Assembly (NCBI GenBank): GCA_039920865.1
Contig: JBDSCZ010000238.1
Coordinates: 1-5,559 of the forward strand
From: AVCC01 sp039920865
GTDB taxonomy: Bacteria; Pseudomonadota; Gammaproteobacteria; Burkholderiales; Burkholderiaceae_D
Length of the DNA stretch: 5,559 nt
Reading direction: 5' to 3'
Positions 1 through 5,559 of the stretch are shown here, piece after piece. The notes under the pieces are model-generated. The model was given only the letters and a program-made list of their open reading frames with translations, searched no databases and was not told the DNA's origin. A program made the translations under genes and the position numbers. The first letter of the stretch is position 1, and each line of letters starts with the position of its first letter.

Positions 1-47
1 CGTATCGAAGTCTGCTTCGATACGCTGCGCTACTCAGCACGAACGGT
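1..47. repeat. REP-like inverted repeat pair, truncated by window edge
   Basis: Positions 1-10 (CGTATCGAAG) and 15-24 (CTTCGATACG) are perfect inverted repeats around a 4-nt loop. The right-hand unit runs on to about 47 and is itself an imperfect palindrome: TTCG (16-19) pairs with CGAA (40-43) and GCTG (24-27) with CAGC (35-38), ending in ACGG. This pattern (TTCG...CAGCACGAACGG) resembles a short repeat I know from intergenic regions of many beta- and gammaproteobacteria. The left-hand unit looks like the start of a second copy in the opposite orientation, as in REP doublets, and continues outside the window. Family assignment is from memory of the motif; the inverted repeat is seen directly. 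Confidence 0.65.
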
Positions 48-70
48 CTAATGGGTTATTGAGATCACCT

Positions 71-120
71 CATAGCGAACTGAATAGTTACCTTTAATTG
101 TTACTATTCAGCCCGCTATG
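71..120. repeat. 50-nt imperfect palindrome (small repeat unit)
   Basis: CATAGCG (71-77) pairs with CGCTATG (114-120). After a 2-nt mismatch, CTGAATAGT (80-88) pairs with ACTATTCAG (103-111), leaving a loop of about 14 nt. The result is a hairpin of 16 paired bases on either strand. Each arm contains the same core, ATAGC-N3-CTGAATAGT, and a third copy of this core occurs at 266-282. There is no T-run after the hairpin on either strand, so it does not look like an intrinsic terminator. It is best read as a REP-like or MITE-remnant unit. Confidence 0.6.
72..99 (+). repeat. 28-bp direct repeat, copy 1
   Basis: Positions 72-99 match 266-293 with a single mismatch (G77 against C271). This copy forms the left arm and part of the loop of the 71-120 palindrome. 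The two copies start 194 bp apart and bracket the GC-rich hairpins at 133-260. Confidence 0.75.
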
Positions 121-132
121 TATGCGCATTCA

Positions 133-195
133 ATCACGCTTGATATTCCCTCCCCATTGCAGAGGGAGGGTTAGGGAGGGGATAGAAAGCGTGAT
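133..195. repeat. 63-nt long hairpin with embedded G-quadruplex motif
   Basis: ATCACGCTT (133-141) pairs with AAGCGTGAT (187-195). After a 2-nt mismatch (142-143/185-186), 144-154 pairs with 174-184, with one G-U wobble (147/181), giving about 20 paired positions around a loop at 155-173. The plus strand carries four G-tracts (164-166, 168-170, 174-176, 178-181) with loops of 1, 3 and 1 nt, a canonical intramolecular G-quadruplex pattern that would compete with the stem. A shorter alternative hairpin pairs CCCTC (148-152) with GAGGG (162-166). It is a non-coding, REP-like structured element with no terminator T-run. Confidence 0.65.
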
Positions 196-223
196 CGACC
201 GTGCCGATATTTCGACCGTTCGA

Positions 224-258
224 CCCCCATCCCAGCCTTCCCCCTGCCCGGGGGAAGG
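224..258. repeat. GC-rich hairpin, inverted relative of the 133-195 element
   Basis: CCTTCCCCC (236-244) and GGGGGAAGG (250-258) form a perfect 9-bp stem with a 5-nt loop. With C-tracts at 224-228 and 231-233, the minus strand has four G-tracts (others at 240-244 and 247-249) with loops of 2, 6 and 2 nt. Read on the minus strand, the order is hairpin followed by a GGGATGGGGG tail, which parallels the hairpin plus GGGAGGGG tail of the neighbouring element on the plus strand. The two therefore look like divergent units in opposite orientation. No T-run follows, so a terminator is unlikely. Confidence 0.55.
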
Positions 259-265
259 AGCATAA

Positions 266-293
266 ATAGCCAACTGAATAGTTACCTTTAATT
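266..293 (+). repeat. 28-bp direct repeat, copy 2 (half unit)
   Basis: This copy matches 72-99 except at one base. The right arm of the palindrome seen at 100-120 is not recognisable here. The sequence instead runs into an ATTAATTAAT tract (291-300) and then the AT-rich region. It is probably a truncated or diverged unit. Confidence 0.7.
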
Positions 294-335
294 AATTAAT
301 AGTATGGGTATATGCAAAAACAACGATATTTCCGC

Positions 336-376
336 ATATTTAAATTGGCACATTAAATATACATATATATGTATAT
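336..376 (-). other. AT-rich palindromes just after the GGDEF/EAL stop codon
   Basis: Positions 357-376 form a perfect 20-bp palindrome, almost entirely A and T, ending one base before the stop codon of the GGDEF/EAL gene. A second inverted repeat, ATATTTAA (336-343) with TTAAATAT (353-360), overlaps it and would compete with it. On the minus strand this is the first structure transcribed after the coding region. It could stabilise the 3' end or act as a weak terminator, but the stem is AU-rich and no proper U-run follows, so a terminator call is not justified. Confidence 0.35.
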
Positions 377-377
377 A

Positions 378-3300
378 TTATGCAGAGATAGGCTGCCAGG
401 TCCGCAACAGGGTCTCGAATTGTTCCGCCGGCAACGGCCTGCTGAAGTAATAACCCTGCACTTCGTCGCAGCCCTGTTCACGCAGGAAGGCCAGTTGCCC
501 TTCGGTTTCCACCCCTTCGGCGATGGTTTGCATGCCCAGGCTGTTGGCCATGCTGATGATGGCGCCGACGATGGCCTTGTCCTCCGGGTCTTCGGTAATG
601 TCGCGCACGAAAGACTGGTCGATCTTTAGCTTGTATACCTTGAAGCGTTTCAGGTAGCTGAGCGAACTGTAGCCGGTGCCGAAGTCATCGATCGACATCC
701 GGATGCCGCGTTGGTGCAGCTTGTCCATGACGGCAATCGCTGCCAGCGGATTGTCCATTGCCACCCCTTCGGTCAATTCCAGTTCCAGGTATTGCGGCGG
801 CAACTGCACCTCGTCGAGTATCTGCATCACCAGTTCCGGCAAGCGCGGGTGACGGAACTGCACCGCCGACAGATTGACTGCGATCGTTATCGGTGCCAGA
901 CCGCTGGCGATCCAGTCTTGGCACTGGCGTGCGGCCTGGCGCAATACCCATTCGCCGATCCGCAGGATCTGGCCGCTGTCTTCGGCAATCGGGATGAAGT
1001 CTGCCGGCGACACCATGCCGAGATCCGGGTGCTGCCAGCGCAGCAGCGCTTCGGCACCGACGATGCGGCCATCTTCGAGACAGACCTGGGGCTGGTAGTG
1101 CAGCAGCAGCTGATCGCGTTCCAGCGCACGGCGCAATGCGTTTTCGAGTTCCAGCGTGTGCGCCGAGCGCGCCTGCATTTCGGCCGTGAAAAAACAGTAG
1201 TTGTTGCGACCGCTTTGCTTGGCGCGGTACATCGCGGCGTCGGCCCGTTTCGAGAGCGTGTCGAAATCGTCGCCGTCGCCGGGGTACATCGCGATCCCGA
1301 TCGAGGGCGTGATGGTCAGTTCATATTGTTCGATGTGGTAAGGCTGCAGCGCGGATTTAAGCAATTTGCCCGCGACATGGGCGGCGCCGGCGGGATCGGT
1401 ATTCGGCAGTACCATGATGAATTCATCACCACCCAGGCGCGATACCGTGTCTTGCTCGCGCACCTCCAGGCTCAGTCGTTTGGAAAGCGCAATCAGCAAT
1501 TCGTCACCGATGCGATGGCCGAGGGAGTCGTTGATGTTCTTGAAGTGATCCAGGTCGAGGAACATCAGCGCCAACGGCTCCTGGTTGCGTTGTGCGCTGC
1601 CCAGCGCGTGATCGACCCGATCCTTGAGCAGGCTGCGGTTCGGTAGCCCGGTAAGCGCATCGAAATGCGCCAGCCGCTGGATATGTTCCTGCGCTGCCTT
1701 GTGCTGGCTGATATCGCTGAAGATACCGATGTAATGGGTCGGCGTGCCGCTGGCATCGCGTAGCTGGCTAATCGAGAGCCACTCCGGATAAATGCTGCCG
1801 TTCTTGCGCCGGTTCCATACCTCGCCTTGCCAATGGCCGTTTGCATTGACGGACTTCCACATGGCCCGATAGAAGTCCTGATCCTGATGTCCCGAGGACA
1901 GCAAGCGCGGATTCTTGCCTATTGCTTCCGCTGCGCTGTAACCGGTAATTGTGGTGAATGCATGGTTGATCATCACGATGTTGCGTCTGGCATCGGTGAT
2001 GGTGATGCCTTCGCCGCTTTGCTCGAATACCTTGGCTGCCAGTTGCAACTGCGCCTCGTGCTGCTTGCGCATGCTGATATCGCGAATGGTGCCGGTCATG
2101 AACCATCCGGCGGCTACTTCGCACTTCGCCAGCAAGAGCTCAAGCGGAAACTCGCTCATATCCTTGCGCAAGCCTGCCAGCTCAACGGTTTTACCGATGA
2201 TGCTCGACGCACCGCCGGCCTGTATCCGCTGCATGCCCGCCAGATGCCGGTGCCGGTAGCGCTCCGGCATCAACAGCGTCAGCGGCTTACCGAGCGCCTC
2301 GGCGTGCGTATAGCCGAAGATCGCTACCGCACCCCGGTTCCAGCTCACGATATGGCCCGCTTCGTCGGCGGTGATGATGGCATCATTGGCAGATTGCGTC
2401 ACCGCCCGATAGCGCTCCTCGCTATCGCGCAACTCCTGTTCTGCCTGCTGGCGTGCCGATTCACGGGCAAAGTTATCCAGTGCAAAGCTGATATCGGTCG
2501 CCATTTCCGTCAGCAGCTTGCGCGCTGCAGCATCGAATGCATTGGTCTCGCTGGTGTACAAGGAGAAGCTGCCGACCACGACACCGTTTCTGTACAGCGG
2601 CAGTGCCGCCGAGGAACCCCAGCCAAAAAGTGCGCCGCGCTCGTGCCAGTACGCATTTACCGAATCATTCTGGAAGTCCTGACACCAGACCGGATGCTGC
2701 TCGCGGATCGCGGTGCTGGTCGGTCCGCGCCCGGCCGGGCCATTATCATTGGCTAAAATCTGGATGCCTGTCAGATATTCGATGCCCTCGCCGACTGCGG
2801 CTACCGGAATGACTTGCCGACCATCCTGGTCTATCATTCCAATCCACGCCATTTCTATGCCGCCGAACTGCACCGCATCGCTGCAGACTTTTGGGAATAA
2901 CTCCTCCGCGCTGGCGCAGCGCACGATCGACTGGTTGCACAGGCTCAGGACCGCGTAAAGCTGGGTCAGGCGCTGAATTTTTGCTTCAGCCTCCTTGCGC
3001 GCGCTAATGTCCTGTACCGTTAACACAAAGTAATCCACGCTGCCATCCGCCTGGCGTACGCAACGTACGTCTATCGCGGCACATACCGGCGCGCCATCCT
3101 TGCGTATGAAACGCTTGTCGATCGCATAGCCTTCGGACTGTCCGGACTTGATGCGCGCGATTTGCACCGCTTCGATGGCGGCATCCTCCGGATCGGTCAG
3201 CTCGGACCAGTGTTTTTGCATCAGTTCTTCGCGCGCATAGCCGAGCACCGTACACAGGTGATCGTTAAGCCGCATTGCGCGTCCGCTCAGCGGCGACAGC

Positions 3301-4628
3301 AGCGCCATGCCGACAAAGGGCAAGTCGAAGAATTGGCGCAGCAGACGATCCGATCTGGTGGTCTGCGCCAGCAATGCCAGGCCGTACATCTGTCGATGGC
3401 CGCGCCAGCGCAACAGTATCGCCACACTCAACGCAATAATGGCGGCGCAAGCGATCAGGCTGATCCAGAGCACCAACGTATGCAGCGGCGCCCGCACCTC
3501 GGCGCGGTCGATTTTGGCCAGCAGATGCCAATCGGTGCCTGCCACTGGGTGATAGGCGGCCAGTACCGCGACGCCGCGGTAGTCGCTGCCGTGCAAGGTG
3601 CCGGGCCGGGCCGCGCGCACTGCGACAGCCGCCGGCAACTCCGGCTCGGCGGCAGAAAAACTCTGGGTCAGTGCAGTACCCCGGCGATGACGCAGCGTGC
3701 TGAGGAAAACGACAGATTCCCGTTCGCGCCGCACCAGCACGATTTCCGCGCTGGGGCTGGCCGTCGGCCTGGTCTGGATCAACGGAAAAAGGAACTGCTC
3801 GGGCAGCACGCGCAACAGCACCGCCGCCACCGCACGCTTGCCTTCTGGGCCTGAAACGGTGATCGGCACCACCCAGTCCAGCCGTACCCGGCCGGAGGCA
3901 TCGCGGTAAATATCGCTGCGCTGGACCGCTTTTCTGGCCAGCGAAAGATCCAGCAATGGCCGCAAGGCGGGAGCAATGTCAGTGTGCTGGCCTAACGCAG
4001 TCAGCACCCGGCCCTGGGTGTCGAGCAGCATGATGCTGTCAAAATCGTAGGCCATGCGCAGATTGTCGAGCTGATCAAGAATGGCTGGTGGCGTCTTGAC
4101 AGCATCCCCTTGATGCACAAACTGATCAACCTGTGCTGCGAAGCCGGTGCTGGCAGCCAGCATCATGCCGTTGCCGCCTCTTTCAGCCAGCCAGCTTTCG
4201 ATATGCTTGGCCTTGAGCCGCGCCAGCAGTTCCAGATTGGCATAGGCCTGCTGCTCCAGCTGCGGACCATGCAGCTTGGAGACTGCCAGTCCGATCAGCG
4301 GCACCACCAGTGCCAGGATCAGAAACAGGGCTGCCAGCCCACGCATTTCAGGAGCATGGATGTCGCTTTGCTGCAGCTTTGGCAGCGCGATTGCAGGTTC
4401 GCGCCACACCTTCAGCAGCAGATACAGCAGTGTGCTGGTGACCGCCACGAACACCAGGCCCTTGGTCAGCTCGATGTAACCCTGCAACACAGGATCGACA
4501 ACGGCGAAAGTCAGCAGGGTACCCGAGGCGACGATCCACAAGCCGGCAAAGACCGCATATAGCACAGCGACCATCGAGGAAGTGAGTCGATCTGGCAATA
4601 GATGCAGGCGGGATAGCAAATGGTTCAT
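378..4628 (-). CDS. Membrane-bound Cache/PAS/GAF sensor with GGDEF and EAL domains (c-di-GMP synthesis and breakdown)
   Basis: A 1416-residue inner-membrane protein predicted to make c-di-GMP from GTP (GGDEF) and hydrolyse it to pGpG (EAL). Order: membrane hairpin (TM about 18-43 and 55-73), TM3 (97-116), periplasmic Cache-like sensor (about 117-382, ending in a typical PVAGTDWHLLAKID stretch), TM4 (383-405), PAS1 (425-545), GAF (550-720), short coiled coil, PAS2 (735-858), PAS3 (862-978), GGDEF (983-1150), EAL (1166-1405). The diguanylate cyclase motif GGDEF is intact at 1066-1070, with an inhibitory RxxD site (R1057, D1060) five residues upstream. The EAL site keeps E1193-A-L, N1252, E1284, D1314-D1315, K1335, E1371 and Q1391, as in active phosphodiesterases. 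PAS2 has H795 at the position of the FixL heme ligand. The ATG at 4628 is the first start after an in-frame stop (4644-4646), but its ribosome binding site is weak. The net direction of activity cannot be told from sequence. Confidence 0.95.
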   Translation of the reverse strand: MNHLLSRLHLLPDRLTSSMVAVLYAVFAGLWIVASGTLLTFAVVDPVLQGYIELTKGLVFVAVTSTLLYLLLKVWREPAIALPKLQQSDIHAPEMRGLAALFLILALVVPLIGLAVSKLHGPQLEQQAYANLELLARLKAKHIESWLAERGGNGMMLAASTGFAAQVDQFVHQGDAVKTPPAILDQLDNLRMAYDFDSIMLLDTQGRVLTALGQHTDIAPALRPLLDLSLARKAVQRSDIYRDASGRVRLDWVVPITVSGPEGKRAVAAVLLRVLPEQFLFPLIQTRPTASPSAEIVLVRRERESVVFLSTLRHRRGTALTQSFSAAEPELPAAVAVRAARPGTLHGSDYRGVAVLAAYHPVAGTDWHLLAKIDRAEVRAPLHTLVLWISLIACAAIIALSVAILLRWRGHRQMYGLALLAQTTRSDRLLRQFFDLPFVGMALLSPLSGRAMRLNDHLCTVLGYAREELMQKHWSELTDPEDAAIEAVQIARIKSGQSEGYAIDKRFIRKDGAPVCAAIDVRCVRQADGSVDYFVLTVQDISARKEAEAKIQRLTQLYAVLSLCNQSIVRCASAEELFPKVCSDAVQFGGIEMAWIGMIDQDGRQVIPVAAVGEGIEYLTGIQILANDNGPAGRGPTSTAIREQHPVWCQDFQNDSVNAYWHERGALFGWGSSAALPLYRNGVVVGSFSLYTSETNAFDAAARKLLTEMATDISFALDNFARESARQQAEQELRDSEERYRAVTQSANDAIITADEAGHIVSWNRGAVAIFGYTHAEALGKPLTLLMPERYRHRHLAGMQRIQAGGASSIIGKTVELAGLRKDMSEFPLELLLAKCEVAAGWFMTGTIRDISMRKQHEAQLQLAAKVFEQSGEGITITDARRNIVMINHAFTTITGYSAAEAIGKNPRLLSSGHQDQDFYRAMWKSVNANGHWQGEVWNRRKNGSIYPEWLSISQLRDASGTPTHYIGIFSDISQHKAAQEHIQRLAHFDALTGLPNRSLLKDRVDHALGSAQRNQEPLALMFLDLDHFKNINDSLGHRIGDELLIALSKRLSLEVREQDTVSRLGGDEFIMVLPNTDPAGAAHVAGKLLKSALQPYHIEQYELTITPSIGIAMYPGDGDDFDTLSKRADAAMYRAKQSGRNNYCFFTAEMQARSAHTLELENALRRALERDQLLLHYQPQVCLEDGRIVGAEALLRWQHPDLGMVSPADFIPIAEDSGQILRIGEWVLRQAARQCQDWIASGLAPITIAVNLSAVQFRHPRLPELVMQILDEVQLPPQYLELELTEGVAMDNPLAAIAVMDKLHQRGIRMSIDDFGTGYSSLSYLKRFKVYKLKIDQSFVRDITEDPEDKAIVGAIISMANSLGMQTIAEGVETEGQLAFLREQGCDEVQGYYFSRPLPAEQFETLLRTWQPISA

Positions 4629-4843
4629 GGGGATTATCTTGGGTCATGCCGGTCAAAAAGCCTGTCGGAATAAGCAGGAATCGGCTGCAAAACTGCCTGA
4701 ACCATTCCTGCATCACTGCTTGCTGATCGATAATCCCGTTACGCAAATTGCAACACTGGAAAAACATCGACATAAATTAAACAATGTTTTGATTATGCAC
4801 AAACTTAATGCACTCTCATACCAATAATTGCCGTGTTTACACT
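4629..4843 (-). promoter_or_regulatory. Intergenic region with probable promoter and leader of the GGDEF/EAL gene
   Basis: This 215-bp gap between the two minus-strand genes is clearly more AT-rich than the coding DNA at 4750-4835. Candidate minus-strand -10 hexamers are TTTAAT (4776-4781, five of six consensus bases) and CATAAT (4792-4797). The best -35 candidate, TTGTGC (4797-4802), lies only 15 nt from the first, so no promoter is firmly placed. Transcription from here would give a leader of roughly 140-160 nt. Upstream of the ATG at 4628 I see only a weak purine stretch (AAGATAA in mRNA sense) and no good Shine-Dalgarno sequence. I recognise no riboswitch, including the c-di-GMP classes, and no terminator for the pseudouridine synthase gene. 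Confidence 0.4.
4674..4711 (-). promoter_or_regulatory. Inverted repeat in the 5' leader of the GGDEF/EAL gene
   Basis: GCAGGAAT (4674-4681) and ATTCCTGC (4704-4711) are perfect 8-bp inverted repeats. A small inner stem, GGC (4683-4685) with GCC (4695-4697), is possible. In the mRNA the hairpin would end about 45 nt before the start codon. It could be an RNA structure or a binding site for a dimeric regulator. It matches no family I know and may be chance. Confidence 0.3.
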
Positions 4844-5559
4844 TCATGTTGGCGATGCAAGCAGCGTGCGCCCGCTTTCAAAGCAGCGCGCCTGTCCGCT
4901 AATCGGATCGGTGAAGGCAATTGCGCGCGCCAGCAACTGCAGCGGCTGCGACATGTCATCGGCCTTGTCCGGCTGTAAATCGGGATAAAAGGCATCGTTG
5001 ACGATGGCGATGCCGAGCGCCGCCAGATGCACGCGCAACTGGTGCTTGCGGCCGGTGACAGGCTGCAATCGGTACATGCTGAGCGCGCCGCGCTGTTCGA
5101 TCAGATCGATATGGGTTTCGGAATTGGGCTCGCCTGCCACTTCCTGCATCCGGAAGAACGGCGTGCCCTCGACCAGCCGGCTGCGGTAGGTGAACGGAAA
5201 CGTGCGGCCGTGCAGGGTTGGCGCCAGCGCCTGGTACACCTTTTGCACCAGGCGCTTTTGAAACATCGACTGATAGGCGCCGCGGCTGGCGGCATGATGC
5301 GAAAAGATAATGACGCCGGCGGTTTCGCGGTCGAGCCGGTGGATCGGCGTCAGATCGGGCAATTCCAGCTTCTTCTTCAGGCGCACCAGCAGGGTTTCGT
5401 GCAAGAAGCGCCCGCCCGGTATCACCGGCAGGAAATGCGGCTTGTCGACCACCAGAATGTGCGCATCCCGATACAGGATTTGCTCCTCGAACGGAATCGG
5501 GGTCTCATTCTCCAGTTCGCGATAATAGAAAATGCGGATGTCCGAACGATAGCGGCTGT
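4844..5559 (-). CDS. RluA-family RNA pseudouridine synthase, 5' end outside window (partial)
   Basis: A cytoplasmic enzyme that isomerises specific uridines to pseudouridine in structured RNA, usually 23S rRNA or tRNA. The last 237 residues are visible. The frame stays open to the window edge (reading ...RIFYYRELENETPIPFEE before LVVDKPHFLP), so an internal GTG at 5452 is not the real start. The catalytic aspartate sits in HRLDRETAG (Asp codon 5330-5332). Other family marks are the VVDKP strand, YRSRLVEG, and the PVTGRKHQLRVHLAALG block followed by IVNDAFYP. Known relatives would add roughly 50-60 N-terminal residues. The target is uncertain: the KEGG-style label 'tRNA U32 / 23S U746 synthase' is often given to such proteins, but the sequence does not prove it, so I give no symbol. 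The stop is TGA at 4844-4846. The neighbouring c-di-GMP gene lies 215 bp downstream on the same strand and is functionally unrelated. Confidence 0.93.
   Translation of the reverse strand, partial: SRYRSDIRIFYYRELENETPIPFEEQILYRDAHILVVDKPHFLPVIPGGRFLHETLLVRLKKKLELPDLTPIHRLDRETAGVIIFSHHAASRGAYQSMFQKRLVQKVYQALAPTLHGRTFPFTYRSRLVEGTPFFRMQEVAGEPNSETHIDLIEQRGALSMYRLQPVTGRKHQLRVHLAALGIAIVNDAFYPDLQPDKADDMSQPLQLLARAIAFTDPISGQARCFESGRTLLASPT

Noticed and set aside
236..258. GC-rich hairpin as a rho-independent terminator
   Set aside because: No T-run follows on either strand, and it lies more than 100 bp past the minus-strand stop with a palindrome-rich AT region in between.
369..629. Small plus-strand frame covering the 3' end of the GGDEF/EAL gene
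   Set aside because: Antisense to the conserved EAL C-terminus, with no similarity to a known small protein.
711..1646. Long plus-strand open frame (311 codons) opposite the GGDEF/EAL gene
   Set aside because: It lies wholly antisense to the conserved GGDEF and EAL coding region, its translation resembles no family, and it is explained by GC-biased codon use on the other strand.
1827..2756. Plus-strand open frame (309 codons) opposite the PAS/GAF region
   Set aside because: Antisense shadow of clearly conserved PAS and GAF coding sequence, with no recognisable domain.
3162..3854. Plus-strand open frame (230 codons), Gln/Arg/His-rich
   Set aside because: The composition is typical of a reverse-frame shadow and it overlaps the Cache/PAS1 coding region entirely.
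4348..4773. Minus-strand frame starting in the leader and overlapping the N-terminus of the GGDEF/EAL gene, considered as an upstream gene or frameshifted extension
   Set aside because: The overlapping part is out of frame with well-formed transmembrane helices of the real protein, and the leader part shows no conserved motif or ribosome binding site.
4629..4843. c-di-GMP riboswitch (GEMM class) upstream of the GGDEF/EAL gene
   Set aside because: I could not find the conserved core or paired stems. Only a simple 8-bp inverted repeat is present.
5450..5452. GTG as the start of the pseudouridine synthase
   Set aside because: The codon lies inside the conserved ILVVDKP strand, and the frame continues upstream with family-like sequence to the window edge.

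Overview
The window looks like chromosomal DNA of a moderately GC-rich betaproteobacterium, most likely in the Burkholderiales. This rests on codon use, on the style of the RluA-type pseudouridine synthase, and on the domain make-up of the large signalling protein. No species can be named from the sequence. Both genes lie on the minus strand, and no tRNA, rRNA, CRISPR array or transposase gene is visible.

Layout from left to right. Positions 1-377 hold no gene. They form a dense island of small palindromic repeats: an inverted REP-like pair cut by the window edge (1-47), a 50-nt palindrome with a further half copy (71-120 and 266-293), a 63-nt hairpin carrying a four-tract G-quadruplex motif (133-195), a second GC-rich hairpin with a G-quadruplex motif on the other strand (224-258), and an AT-rich stretch ending in a 20-bp palindrome next to the stop codon of the following gene. 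Positions 378-4628 (minus) encode one 1416-residue membrane protein with a periplasmic Cache-like sensor, three PAS domains, a GAF domain, and GGDEF and EAL domains that both look catalytically intact. Positions 4629-4843 are an AT-rich intergenic region containing the probable promoter and 5' leader of that gene. Positions 4844-5559 (minus) hold the C-terminal part of an RluA-family pseudouridine synthase whose 5' end lies beyond the window.

The two genes share a strand but are 215 bp apart and have unrelated jobs (c-di-GMP signalling and RNA modification), so separate transcription units are likely. The c-di-GMP protein would combine periplasmic and cytoplasmic cues and set c-di-GMP up or down. 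I see no clear new multi-gene system. The most unusual content is the compact, multi-family repeat island, followed by the sensory make-up of the GGDEF/EAL protein, which includes a PAS domain with a histidine at the FixL heme-ligand position.
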